A stretch of 64,000 bases of DNA from Climacium dendroides (Eukaryota; Streptophyta; Bryopsida; Hypnales; Climaciaceae). The stretch covers positions 12,976,001 through 13,040,000 of the forward strand of contig OX467086.1 in assembly GCA_950106755.1 (NCBI GenBank). Reading direction: 5' to 3'. The stretch's first letter is position 1. Each line of letters begins with the position of its first letter. A program made the position numbers and the translations under genes. This document shows positions 33,106 to 45,704 of this stretch, in pieces. The notes beneath the pieces were generated by a model. The model saw only the letters and a program-made list of their open reading frames with translations, was not told the origin of the DNA and searched no databases.

Positions 33106-33900
33106 CTATTCGATGAAGAGTCGCAATTGTACGTCAATTTTGGATTGTTCTACTTTGTGACTTGCTTTTGCCATTTCACGCATCTGCTCTGCTATTGTGT
33201 CATTAGTAGTGCACGTCGCCTTTGCGATCATTAAAGGACCAGATACATTCTTTCTACAGATTCTAGTATTGCCTAGACGACGTGTTGTTGCATCAGTAGT
33301 GTCCAAGGAACTCAAAATTTGAGGTGTTACACCCAATGGCAAAGAGCCTTTTCAATGAGTTGTGGGTGAATCGCTATCACTGAGACGCATGAGTCCTAAC
33401 AAAGGTCTTGCTCTCGCACTATTCATTTGCATCATTGGTGATTGTATTAAAGTAGTGACATCTTCACTATCCTCTGTAGCAGCAACCATTATCATAGGGT
33501 CCTCATTTGCATCATCGTTGTCTTTTTATTCATCTGTTTTTTTGTTGCATGAAGTTTAATAGTTGCTGTCATAAGCAGATATGATGTCGCGGTTGTGCGG
33601 AAGCATTATTAATGGTCTCGTGTTGTACAAATTATGAATCTGAAAAAAAAAACATCTTGAGGAAAAAACCTAGGCAGGCCATTTGCCTTGCGCTGATTTG
33701 TATTGAGGTTCAAATATGCTGCTTCATTAGTCCCACTATGAGCAAGGAAATCTGCTATTCTTTTATAATTAAGATTCCATTTACTCTTACATGCTGGACC
33801 ATCATGTTGGCAAAGAGAATAATCAGTGCTCACGACAAGTGTACTTATGTGTAGCCACCAGGCGTCATGAGCTTTCTCCCATCTACGATCTCTGTGAGCG
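33106..33900 (-). pseudogene. Myb/SANT-like Harbinger accessory protein remnant
   Basis: On the minus strand the frame reads RRWEKAHDAWWLHISTL, then CQHDGPACKSKWNLNYKRIADFL, with GLPRFFPQDVF further on: a tryptophan-spaced, helix-rich pattern expected of the Myb/SANT-like DNA-binding partner of PIF/Harbinger elements. A more distal frame (33,106-33,342) reads AEQMREMAKASHKVEQSK and looks like the C-terminal helical part. The two pieces are separated by stops and frameshifts. The partner normally helps the transposase bind terminal repeats in the nucleus. Its tail-to-tail arrangement with the transposase supports a single decayed element of roughly 3 kb. Exact ends are not resolved. Confidence 0.6.
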
Positions 33901-35785
33901 TTTGTTTACCCACCCTTGATAAATCAGCATGCACAACCAAATTTTAGTAATCATGGTTAATTCCTATGGGTGCAAGTATGGGTGCTTAACGTTGGTTCAT
34001 TGTGCCTTCTAAGCAATGCATCTTTCCTTAATGTTATACTAACTCTTTTATTTTAAAATAACCAATGAAATCCAACCAAGTTGGGAATATTTTATCTTAT
34101 ACTAACTTACTTTCTAAGCTACAATGATTTTTAGTGAAGGACAAGAAAGTCAAAAATTAAACACCTAAGTTGGAATAACAACTCATGTCATTTCTAAAAT
34201 TGTAAAATTCACCTTCCTCTAACCTTCCTATCAAAAGTTACAGGCGGATGAAGTTTAACTTTTAAAAGACTCTGAAAACTTTATTCAAGGTTTTGGACTT
34301 CTTTCCTATTTCAATTTATTTTGAAATTAAAACCCTATCCTTATATTATTATCTTTTTACTAACTTCCAAGTTTCGACCCTAATGAATGATTTTTATTCT
34401 ACTTCATCCTATTTCCATCCCAAACTTCATCCTCTCCTAACTTCCTCGTTATAGGTCTATTTTTAAAGTGTGATATGTTTTTAGAAACCTCTAAGTCTAT
34501 TCTACAAACTTTTCTATTTGAAAGTTGAAAAATCCTATTCTCGACACTTTGACTTGCATTTGAAGTTTGGCTAAACATAGAAATAGCTAATATTAGAAAT
34601 TGAATAGAAATTGGAGGAATTAGTAGCTTACCTCAAAATTTGCCTCATCTAGGAGGTGGTTGAATACTCCTTTCAATTCTTCATTGTTGTCCATAGTTGA
34701 ATCCTTTGTGAAATTTTGCTCACTGCTTAAAAAGAGAGTTTTGATACAAAGTTGTCAATTCTTGAACTTCTCTCTTTTTTTTCTACCCTACCTCTTTCCC
34801 TTTCATACTATTTCTTTTCAATTATTTTGCTTATTTCAATGATTGACTTAGAAAAAAATACTGTTTACAATTTCAATAATTGACTCTTAAAAATCCTATC
34901 TCTTATCTCTTGATGAGTCAATTATTGTTCTATCTAAACTCTAATGGCCTATAGTGATTTTCAAAGATTTCCACTTAATCTTGATTGAATCCTAAACTCT
35001 TCAACTACCAAATGCACTTTCTTCTCCTACTCACTTGCAATTTGAATTTGACACTACTATCTCTTAAATTTGAAGAGTTGAGAACTATGAGAAGGTGCTA
35101 AATCTCTATTCTATTCTTCTTTTAATTGTAGTTGTAAGCTAATAAGAAAAAAGTGGTGAGTTTAGGGTTCTAATTTTTCCTCCTAGTTGCTAATTTCTAC
35201 TACTTGAGTTGCTAATTACAATTTCTCTTCTTTACTTTTACTTCTATGTGTTTTAGTTCTTGGTCTGACTTTTGATAGATTACTATTTTTAAATTTTTAA
35301 ATTTTTTTCCTTTTAAAGGCTAAAGTCAATTTTTTAGATTGATAAGGCACTTGCAAATTGAACCTTCCTAATAGAAGTTATGCATGAATAAAGTTTAACC
35401 GTTAATCGACATTTAAAAACTTCATTCACTCACTATTTTTAGATGGTAATCTCAAACTCATTTTCAATTACAGATTTAAACTCTAATTTTTTAGTGCCTT
35501 CTAATCTTACTTTTTTTTGTTCTATTTGGATGAGTTTAACACATCTTCATCTAACTTAGTACTAAACTTCATTCACTCATAACTTACTCATTTCAACTCG
35601 TATTCTTTCATATCTTATGTTTTTAAAAACCTCTCAACTTTTACTTTATGATTATGTACTCATTTATATATTGTCAACTCTTCTTTTTGCTTTTAACCTC
35701 GACTTTAAATAAATACTATCACACAAAAATGAATAATTTGGCCAAACTTTTATTAATCAAACCAAATGGCTTGACAAACTCTAAA
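33901..35785. other. AT-rich stretch, nothing recognised
   Basis: No gene or clear repeat structure. Short frames are compositional. Confidence 0.4.
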
Positions 35786-35789
35786 GAGT

Positions 35790-36120
35790 GAAATCAAAGC
35801 TTTGCCATGTTCTAAGAGTACTTTAAAATCTTATAACAAACTCACACCTCTCAAAGTTAAAGCTTCACCGTTCTTTGCAATTTTTCTAAATTTCTACTAA
35901 TTTCACACTACTCAAAGTCAAAGCTTTGCTATGGTTTTAAAATATTCAAATAATTTCTATAGACTTAAAACAACCAAAGCCAAAGCTTTGCCATAGTTTT
36001 GAGATATATGAAATTTTTTACAAAATGTTCTAAGGACCAAAGCCAAAGCTTTGCCATTGTTTTGAATAACAACTAATTTTTTTTTCAAAACAAGCAAAGT
36101 CAAAGCTTTGCCATCTCAAA
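35790..36120. repeat. tandem array with AAAGCTTTGCCAT core
   Basis: Six diverged units of 45-65 bp are centred on AAAG(C/T)CAAAGCTTTGCCAT near 35,800, 35,866, 35,920, 35,978, 36,040 and 36,100. Each core contains the palindrome AAAGCTTT. It is likely a minisatellite. Confidence 0.75.
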
Positions 36121-36573
36121 TGAGACAAGGAAAAATACGGGCAATAAAATGTTTGTTAGTATCAACAAGCTAGTAGAAGGTTAGTACAAGGTTAGTATAA
36201 CTAGAAAAAAATCACAACTTTGTATATGTGTGTTAGTATTAGAAATCAAACCAAATAGACACTAAAGGTCTCCTCTAATTGGCATTACTAGTCATAAAGG
36301 GAGAAATCTCTCTAGAATTAGTACAAGTGTTAGAAATAAACCCCAAAACTTCAATAAAGTACCAAATTTCAACAAACTATCAACCAAAGCTTCTAAAACT
36401 TCAACAAAAATATAATAAGAAGAAAGTTAAGCTTGAAGGGACCCTAAGTCCTTCAAAAGAGCTTCAAAAACAACAACAAAAAAGCTTAAAATGCTCCAAA
36501 AACAAGAAAATTCGGCAATGTGGCCTAAATGGCCAAAATTCAACTAAATGAATCTAAATGAAAACAAGCACTC

Positions 36574-37387
36574 GGTGGAAGCACACTACACTAGGTACAC
36601 TTTAGGCAAAAATTTGAAGTACTTGAAGTGTACATTTTTTGTTAAATGTACAAACTGTACATGTCATCGTTCAATGTCAGCCGTCGATTTCAATACTGCG
36701 CGCCATGCTATCTGCAGATCGAGATGGCCCAATCACAATCAAGACACGATAATGTACAGTTTAGATCTAAGAGAACTATGGAATGAACGGCAGAGATTAA
36801 CTTAGAATGTACTCCATGTACTTACAATACATTATAATACTTTTATCTGTAGCGGCGGGGAATTTTATATCTTCTCCTAAACACATATTTTCAGGGATTA
36901 TACCGTTAGCCATCCTAGGGTGCATGGGAATGTTGCTTCCAGAACCACAGAATAAGCGTAAACACTTCATTTTCTATCCGTTTTTTAATGTAGAAGGGAA
37001 TGCCACATAAGCTCCAGAATTGCAGCATAAAACGCAACTACACTCTATGCATGACCAGGAATTCCTCGCACAACAAATTATATATTGAAGTATATAAAAA
37101 CCACTTGAAGTTCATCGTTTGATTATCCTAGACAAAGTACTTTCCATTTTTTTGACAAATCTGATGTACTTTTAATTCTCAAAAAGTACTTTCGGTAGCT
37201 CTGGAAAACCATTTTCTATCTGTGATGGCCATTGATTACAAAACTTCACAAGGTAACTCATCCAATTCATATGATTAAAAGCCAAAATTGTTTAATTCTT
37301 CAATCTGAAAAAGTACTCAAACTTCAGTACCTCCCCCGAAAATACTTTTCTGACGTACTTTTTAGGGGGGTGTAGTGTGCTTCCACC
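36574..37387. mobile_element. 0.8-kb non-autonomous element with 18-bp terminal inverted repeats
   Basis: GGTGGAAGCACACTACAC at 36,574-36,591 is exactly complementary to 37,370-37,387, and weaker complementarity (TA...GTAC) continues inward. The interior has no supported coding sequence. No target duplication is evident. The right end directly abuts a CACTA-type terminus at 37,389, so one of the two probably inserted next to or into the other. Confidence 0.65.
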
Positions 37388-38674
37388 CCACTATAAGAAA
37401 TCGATGTTTTTTTTACATTAGAAAAAATGTGGTACTATGTTACTTCGATTGCAAAAAAATTCACGTTGATGTCTCACAAAATTCGTCAAAATAGATGGAC
37501 AAAAAACGTGCTTTGTTATACAAAAAACAAGCAGAATTTGGGCTTGTTTTTTCTAATGTCCAATGGAACGTACTATTGCAAGTGCTTGAGGGGGTGGTAC
37601 ATGGACAATACGTCACCTCCACATCACTAAGTCATCTATGAGCAATGCCACGTCATTTTTTTCATCCAACTCCTTTGTGACGTGTTTTTTGACGTGAACC
37701 CCATTAAAATTTGACGTGGCATATCTTTGTGGCTGACATGGATTGCGCTTTCCACTATTTTGTACGTTGGATTTTTGTTTAGGGGAACATTATCTGTGAC
37801 GCGGTTATGTTTTTATGGACATCTTCAAAGATGAGTATATATTCTTGCAAACCAGTAGGAGACAGTTTGGGTCTGTTTTATGAGTCGCTAGTAACAATGG
37901 GAGCACGTTGGCAACGTCGTTGCTATTGACATTGAAGAGAATATTTTAGGACCTACTATGTATTTGTCGTTGTTGCTACGGAAAACTCAAAAACATATGT
38001 TGTTGATAGTGGTGTTTACATGAATGTCTCATTAAATATGGGGGTTCAACACAGACATCTAAATGCGTCGTCCGCAATATTGGAGCAAACGTTAGAACCA
38101 ATGGCGGGTGTGCATTTTAGCATATGGTTGGACATGACAAACCCACCATGTTCCCCTTTTTACTATGCAAAATATAGAGCAAATCAACATCACTCTTTGC
38201 ACATAGATTTGACCAGAAACATAGAAGATATGAGATTGGGAATCACACATGACAATGCTAAGGAGATATATTTAATTACAAAATGCAGCATTCCCTTCAT
38301 TACATATTATTACAAGGTGAAACCTCCTACTCATGGCTATAAGTGCAAAATCACCCGTAGATGCCTAATTCCGCTTCATAGTACCTTCTTCATGGACATA
38401 CTATCTAAGTCTCACAACTACAGTAGTTGACAAAAAGGAAAAATAAACCCTATTTATATGAACACCACTTTAAACGCCATGACGTCTCCTTCAGACGCCC
38501 TTAGAATGAACTTACGCCCCCTTGACATTATGCGTGACATCTCTACCACAAAGCCAAAATAATTACCTCTAGGCGTCTTCATAAACGTCCGCCATAATGT
38601 TCTCTTGGAGACATCAAACTAGATGTCTTTTGAGACATCAATTAGTGCAGACTATACCCTCAAGAAAATATCAA

Positions 38675-38710
38675 TAAAAATAAAATAAAATAAAATAAAA
38701 TAAAAAAATA
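38675..38710. repeat. (TAAAA)n microsatellite
   Basis: A run of TAAAA/AAAAT units within the CACTA-like element. Confidence 0.8.
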
Positions 38711-39959
38711 AATATTAAATTCAATAAGAATGGAAGAAAATTCATCATCTATCATTTCCTTGAATTGTTGATGGTGAAATGAAGGAATTTATTTATTAAA
38801 AGCTAGTAAGAGTGAAGAGAAAAGAGGTCATACTTATACCTATAGTTCGTCTATGATGAAACAAAAAATATAGAATAACTAAATATAGGAACTTTGTTGT
38901 TGTTCATCTTGACATCATTTTAGACATGTAGATGTTGTTTTAAACATTTAAACATTGCTTTGAACATCTACATGTTGTTTTAGACATTAGGAAAAACATC
39001 GTAGACATTTTGTATTGAACATAAATTGTTTTTAGATGTCCCATATAGATTGTTTCACTTCCCACCACCTCACTTGTATAAAAACTAGCTCTTTTCATCC
39101 ATAGTACCATAATGCACATTCATCCATTTTTCTTTGCTTTTTGCAAAACACTTGGTTGCCTTTTCCTTTAATTTTTTAAAGATGGTCAACATTTTACCAT
39201 TAATCATAGTAATTTTTATAAATTTATCCATAGTCAAAATGAAGTTATTTGTTGACGTGGCATCTTTGTGTTTTTTATGACATCTGAAAAAACATGAACG
39301 TGTTTTTATAGATGTCGCATTTGACAAGCTAGTCTACGTTGACATGACATCCTTTTTCATATTCTTTGTATATGTTTTTATTGACATCATTTTGAATTCT
39401 CACTCTAGAGGTCCAAAACCCATTGACGTAGTGATGTCTAACATAGCATGGACTATTTTGTGAACGTCACAGCTCCGCACCCCCCATGTCATCGATGTGG
39501 AGAATGACAAGGACTTTGATGGCTTACAACCAGATATGTTAGATGCTAAACCCATTTGCAAGGCTGTAATAGTAGGTAGAATATACATCCCACCAATAGC
39601 CAAGCCTCTAAAGCCACAAGAAATGGAAGCATAGTAGTAAACAGTATCAATCTAGTCGTCCACAACATCATCATTGCAGACAGAGTTTGAAGCTTGCCAT
39701 AACAAAACATGTTGTAGTTGATGTCAAGTATAACACACTATACATGCCCCTAGACATCTTGAGACGCCTCTATGGTGACGCTCAAAAGCATCTATGGTCC
39801 TTTTCATTTATTGACAAAGGTTTTCTTTGTCTTATGAAGGCAACCTATGTCTTTTTTGTACACTCTATGCATGTTGTATTTGTCATTGCCTCTTCTGCAT
39901 CACATGGTGACTGTCTCATATAATTCTAAATTGTGGAGAACATTAATTCCACTTTGTCT

Positions 39960-40420
39960 AACGTGAATGAGAGTGGGAGGCAATTTTTCTTCTTCTTTTT
40001 AACCAATTGCTAAGGTGGATATTTTTTTCATGTTTCCCATTTTTGGAGGCCAAGATTGTCCGTTGGTGTGGCACCTATAATGTTCTAAGTATTCTGAGCC
40101 CCCTATAGACATGAGAGCAAATTTTATTTTTAAAATGTAGTATTTCTTGGACCTCATTTCAATCATGAAGTAGGTGGCAAGCAATTGCCTTAGAAGTTGC
40201 ATTTTTCCTAAGGTGAATGCAAGTAGAGGCAGTTTTTTTTTTTTTTTTTTTCATTATTTGTTGATGTTGATTTTTTTTATGTTTCCCATTTTTTTGGACC
40301 AAGATCGTCCGTTGGTGTGGCACCCATAATGTTCCAAGTACTTTTATCTCCCTGGGAATATGGGAGCAAATTTTATTTTCAAAATGTAGTATTTCTTAGA
40401 CCCCTTTTCCCTTTTTATAA
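39960..40420. repeat. tandem duplication of about 240 bp
   Basis: Two consecutive copies share CGTCCGTTGGTGTGGCACC (first copy TTGTCCGTTGGTGTGGCACC), ATAATGTTC.AAGTA and GAGCAAATTTTATTTT, at about 40,025-40,165 and 40,280-40,410. The second copy contains an expanded poly-T run near 40,232. Confidence 0.8.
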
Positions 40421-40925
40421 ATTGCACCTTTTATTTTCATTTTTTATAATATTTTGTACTCTCTTGAATGACTACAAGTAACAACAAACACCACTACAAA
40501 AGAGTCCATGATAGTCATTTTGTCATTCCTCATTCACATCAATATGCATCCAAAAAAGTTTTTTCACAACCTACCCAAGCAGCTATCCTTCCTCTGTGTT
40601 TTTCCCTCTTGAGTAGTGTTTTATCCATTGCCATTGTAACTTTTTTCAATTTATCTACAGTAAAAACAATTGTGTTGGCTAACGTGGCACTGTCATGTTT
40701 ACTTAGACGTCTCGCAAAAACATAGCCTTGTTTTTGGTAATGTTCATATAGACATGTCCGTCCGCGTAGACATATACCCATCTAGCCCTCTTCTAGATGC
40801 CTATTTCCATGGACATCACACAGAATTCCCATTCCTACGGCCCAAATTGCCAAACGCTGCGACGTTAGAAAAAACACAACATGTTTTTTGTAAAACGACT
40901 CCAAAAACACGTCTTTCTTATAGTG

Positions 40926-43900
40926 AAGGCCATTTAAAATGAACCTAAGGGGTTATTTGAGAGAAGAATAAGTCCCCCTTACCCCCCCCCTTCAATTCCT
41001 AAACCGTAATCTTATCATCTACAATTTTCATCCTAACCTTCAAGTTTTGACTTTCTACACTAGTCTAAAACTCTAACTTTTGGAAAAAGACTCTGTAAGC
41101 CCTCAAGTTAGCACTTGGAACTCTAGATCTATTTTTTGCAATTTTTAGTTAGTTTTTAGATTATTTTTATACAAAAATACATTAAAAAAAAAAGAGTTAT
41201 TGAGAGTTTTGGTAGAAGTCCCTACCAAAGTAGTAAGAAATGGTCCTAAAGACATAAAAAACATAAAACTTTATGTTTTCACTAATTCTAGGTCTTATTG
41301 GTAAGTTTAAATGAATAGTTAGTAATTCCGAGAGAAAAGAAGATATGAGAGTTAGTTAGTCCTAGTATCTTGTTCATGCAAAACAACATCTATAAATATG
41401 CATGTGACAAATTAACTAAATAGTAAAGTTTAGTTAGCATTATAAGTCATATTAAGTCAAAATCCAATTCAAGAAAGAATTGGGTTTGTTGTTCTAAATA
41501 TTGTAAGCAATTATGAGAATACAAGCTGTCTTCAGACCAAGGTGGATGAAAAGGTGATTGGAGCATACAAAGAGTTGATTTTTTAGGTCAAAGCATGCTA
41601 GGAGATCAAATTGAGATCCAATCTTCTAAGATTCTCCCGATATCAAGAATGATTTCTCCCTTGGGTGGAAATTATTCAAATTTACTATATTTAAAATAGT
41701 ACAATGTGAGCATGGAACTTGTACTTGGATTCTAGAAATGCCCTAGATGTTCTCCCAAAAGTTTTATAATATTGGGAAACTCCACGTTGGCTCCGTAGAA
41801 AGTCAACCGTTTAAAAACGCATTAGTAAATTCCTAGAAATTACAAATGATGCAGTAAAATCTCACTAAAAATTAGGATAGTGTTTTGTGTGCTAATAAAG
41901 AGCCCTATGAAGTTTGAAGACATTTCGACATTTCGACATTCCGACATTCCCAAGTACTAAAATGAAGACTGACATCGGATTTCACAAGAATTTACAACTT
42001 GGCGGTGGATTAACCGGCGTACCAGGAACTAACAATGTCCAAATGGAGCAAATCAAGGGTCAATTCTTACTCCCATAAATATTCTAAACCACCTTGGCTA
42101 AACAATTTCATCAAAAAGCATAAACTCCAAAAGTTAGAAATTTGACTTTTATTTGGAGTTACCATAACTTAACATTGTGTTTAAAACCTGCCGAGGAAGT
42201 AGGGATACGGGATCCCTTAGGCTAATTGGGGTCTTCTAAACACGATGGTGCAATTGGTTTTTGATTTTGAGTTGTTTCCTAAAAGATAGAGAGGGTCAAC
42301 CCTTAGTTTAACTTTTTACAGTAATTTGTGATTAATCTATAGTGATTTTACAAATATCTTTTGGAAAATCAAAAATTGGATCTGCTCAAGATTTCTTTGC
42401 TTGCATAAAAATCCAACTTTGGACTAAAAAAAGACAATTTGGAATTAACTTAAGATTAATTTTCAAAATATCTAGGTTAATTAGGTTAATTTCAAAATAT
42501 TTTTGGAATAAGATATTAGATTTGATTTTTCCAAGATCTATTAGCTAAATGGAGGGGATTCTAGAGATTTTTGCCATTAAACAAAGATAATAATGAAATT
42601 ACAATTAGGGTAGATTAGCAAAATATTTACATGAAAGAAAATTGTAATTCCATCAATAACTTACCGTAGAGGGGCCTGGGAGAGTATATAAGGCCCTTCC
42701 GTGAGGTTGTCAAAGACCCTCATTCTCATACTAAAACTTGTATTTTGCTTTAATTCTCTTTGTTTTGTGCTATCGATGAAGTTGGAGTACTTTTGCTGCT
42801 TAATTGTTGTACTACCGACAAAGTTGGAGCACTTATTGCTTAAATTTGTCACTTTGAAGGACTAGAGGGTCTCTTTAAAATATTATTTCTTGCATTTCGT
42901 CTAAAGTATTAGAGGCCAAGCCTCAACACTTTTTTTTTTAATAAAATTTAGAACGCACTTTTTGTCAGACCTCAGATTTGCTTAAACATTGGAACTAACA
43001 CTTGAGGCACTTGAAACAACATTTGGTATTAGTATACTTAAGGCAGCAAAGTCAGACTTTGCCAAAAGTATATTAACACTAAGATTCTTTTCAAAATTTG
43101 TTGTATAACGGAATTTGGGAGTTTAATTGCTAATGTTTGGTTAAACACTTTCATATGTACCTCCTTTAGTAATTAATTTGGAACTTTGATTGAAATTTTG
43201 AAAGACTAGTTTTTAATGTTCGGTTAAACACTGTCATGTGTACCTCCTTTAAAAATTAAACTTTCAAAATACTACAATGTTTGTGCTTAGGGTCGCCCCC
43301 GCACATCGAAGCTTTGACTTATAATAGTCAAAATTTGTCTTTGGAACCTATTAAACCCAAGATTGCTTCTGCACAGTGCATAGTGAAGCTCTGACTTTAA
43401 AAGTCTTGGGTTGTTAAAAAATTAAACAATCAAGCCCCGAGTGCCCATACAACAAAACCTTGACCTTCAAAGATTCTCAAATAGGTTCAAAACTTCATTT
43501 GGAACCTTTCTAAAGCTCAACATCCATTATTTCTCGTTGCACACAATTGTTGGAGAAATTGGGTTGCTGAAACTTCTCTTTATTGATTCCTTTCTAGAAG
43601 TTCCCTTATTCTAAAAACCCTCAAAAAGTTTATAGTTTTGGTATTGTTTTCATTTGTTCTTTTTTATTGTTTTGGTTAAGCCAAGAAGCCCGCACTAAAC
43701 AGGAAGCTCAACCCAAGTAGGAAGCCCGAGCTGAGCAAAGAGTTCGACGAGATTAAAGCTACAATCTTCTCGGGTACGGAGGACTACGATCTTCCCAAGG
43801 ACGGACCAATAGTTGGCTGCCACATAGCGCCTCCACAAAAGTCTGAACTAACCAGAAAGCTCAATGCAGTAGAAAGTCCGAACTAGATAAGAAGCTCAAT

Positions 43901-45550
43901 TGAGTAGAGGTTCCAAACTGGACAGGGAGCCCAAGAAATTCAAAATCCACAAGCTTGGGAAGTATCATTTATAAAAATTTGTCACAATTTTGAGAATAAT
44001 CAAACTCAAGGTTGGCCATTGCTCACCACATCAACAATTTTGATTTTTTAACTAAAAATTGACATTCTCTCATTTTTCCACCACTCTCAATTCTCACATT
44101 CTCTCCATAGCTCCATCTTCCAACTCACCAAGATCTCACAAAACAAATGAGAGAGTATTAGGGGAGAAGAAGAACAAAAAGAATATAGAATATGAGAGAA
44201 TTTGCACACAAGAGAGAATTAATATTAAAAAAATAGTTGTTAGGGAACCTCACTATTGAACCAAATGCTTTGATTATTCTATTCTTTGGATTTAGGATTA
44301 TAATTTAGAATATTGTAGTTTGTTATTTAAAAGCTTAAAATTTATTTAACACCTAAAAAATAATCAAAAACTTAAGAAAATACAAGTAGATAAACTTTAG
44401 ACATTAGTTTGGATGAAAATTGAAAAATTCATTCAAAAGAATTAAAAAGGGAATTTGAGCATCTAGGTGGAATTTGAAAACTTTAAGTCAAACTAAAAGT
44501 CTAATTCCACACCTTAGTCCCAAAATAATTGATGGATGAAATTAATTGCTAGAATTTAAATCAAAATTCATCTATTAATAACTTTTTCATATAACCACTA
44601 AAATTTAAGTGTCTTACCTTGTTAAAAGGTAACTTTACATTTTCCATATAAAAATCTTGAAAACCCTAAAAGTAGTGATTTAAGTAGGAAATTAATCGTA
44701 TTAGAATAAAAATGATTTTAAAAAGAATCTTTAAAAATTTTAAGAGAATTATTTAAATTTGGAATTACATAGAAAATCTTTTGAGGATTCCAGCATCCAA
44801 TTATATTCTCAAAAATACCTAAATCTGAATGAGAATTTTATGGATGAAGTTTGGTCTTAAAATTTGATGAAATTCTTAAATTGAGAACAAAAATTATTTC
44901 TATCTTAAAACTAGTTAACCCACATCATTATAACCATAACTTTGAAATTTAGAATTATTTCAATAAGATTTCTATTTTTAATCTATGGATGAAGTTTTTA
45001 TATTAGTTTAGAAGTCAAACTTCATCCTTGAATAACTTCTACATAGAAAGTTAGAATTCACGTTGTTTTACCATTTTGGAAAGGACAAAGTGCATTCTAT
45101 AAGTTTAGAAGATTAAAAGTTTAGATTAGAGTTTTCTAAAGCCATTAGCACTAACAATTTTAGCTAAGAATTGCATTTTAAAGTAACTTTTAGTGACAGA
45201 TTAGCACAATATTAAGTGTCCATTGCTTGGAAGGCACTTATTATTCACCCTATAAGTTGATTTATCATTTTGCCATTAGAACTTGTGTGTCAAAGTTCTA
45301 ACTCAAGGGTGGAGTTAGAATTGCCTATAGACTCCAAATCACAAACGGATTGTACCATTGGCTTTAGAAGGCCATTTTTAGTTTAAAGGAATCCTCACCC
45401 CTTTTTCATCCGCTAAAAAACCACAAAAGTTAGCGCCAACTAGAAACCCCCAAAGGATAAAAATCCAACTTTTGGAGGTTGACTTTTCTAAAGAAAGTAA
45501 TTCGCCTAGGGTCTTAAGTAGGTAAAAGGGAGTAGAAAAAGACTTAACTT
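40926..45550. other. AT-rich gene-free region with small tandem repeats
   Basis: No gene is supported. Local structure: CGACATT tandem near 41,928-41,950; a two-copy unit GAAGTTGGAGTACTT/AAAGTTGGAGCACTT near 42,778-42,840; a two-copy unit of about 85 bp (GGTTAAACACT and ATGTACCTCCTTTA) near 43,131 and 43,217; and a minisatellite of about 19 bp built on GAAGCCCGA.CT.AG at 43,680-43,772 and 43,855-43,932. Confidence 0.5.
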
Positions 45551-45551
45551 A

Positions 45552-45704
45552 CATGGTTGTCATACTGGACAAGTTACTATTCATTTCTTGTCTTGTAGGA
45601 CAAGTTACTATTCATCAAATGTACCTCTCAAGTACATTTGATGAATAGTAACTCGTCCTACAGAACAAAAAATGAATAGTAACTTGTCCAATATGACAAC
45701 CATG
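45552..45704. repeat. near-perfect long hairpin, about 73-base arms
   Basis: The left arm (about 45,552-45,624) and right arm (45,632-45,704) are reverse complements over almost all of their length, with mismatches mainly near the middle of the arms and a 7-base loop. Inside each arm the phrase GGACAAGTTACTATTCAT appears twice, so the hairpin consists of a tandem pair folded on its mirror image. It could be a small foldback element or a young small-RNA precursor. Confidence 0.88.

Larger units (their letters stand above)
37389..40925. mobile_element. putative CACTA (EnSpm) element, decayed
   Basis: The left end reads CACTATAAGAAATCGATG and the right end, inverted, CACTATAAGAAAGACGTG: a 12-base identical CACTA terminus. 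Sub-terminal GACGTGG, GACATGT and TTTTT-rich phrases recur throughout. The 3-base flanks do not match (CCC and AAG), so the two ends may not belong to a single insertion. A third CACTAC terminus lies at 40,493. No transposase is recognisable; the frame at 38,020-38,430 has no known motif. Minus-strand frames at 39,085-39,327 and 40,539-40,781 resemble each other, an internal duplication. Confidence 0.55.

Noticed and set aside
35790..36120. CRISPR array
   Set aside because: Units diverge, spacers are not unique or uniform, and the context is a plant nuclear genome.
38020..38430. A 136-residue gene in the CACTA-like element
   Set aside because: No recognisable motif and no support from neighbouring frames; left as non-coding.
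37389..40925. A clean single CACTA insertion
   Set aside because: Termini match but the 3-base flanks differ, so I keep it only as putative.
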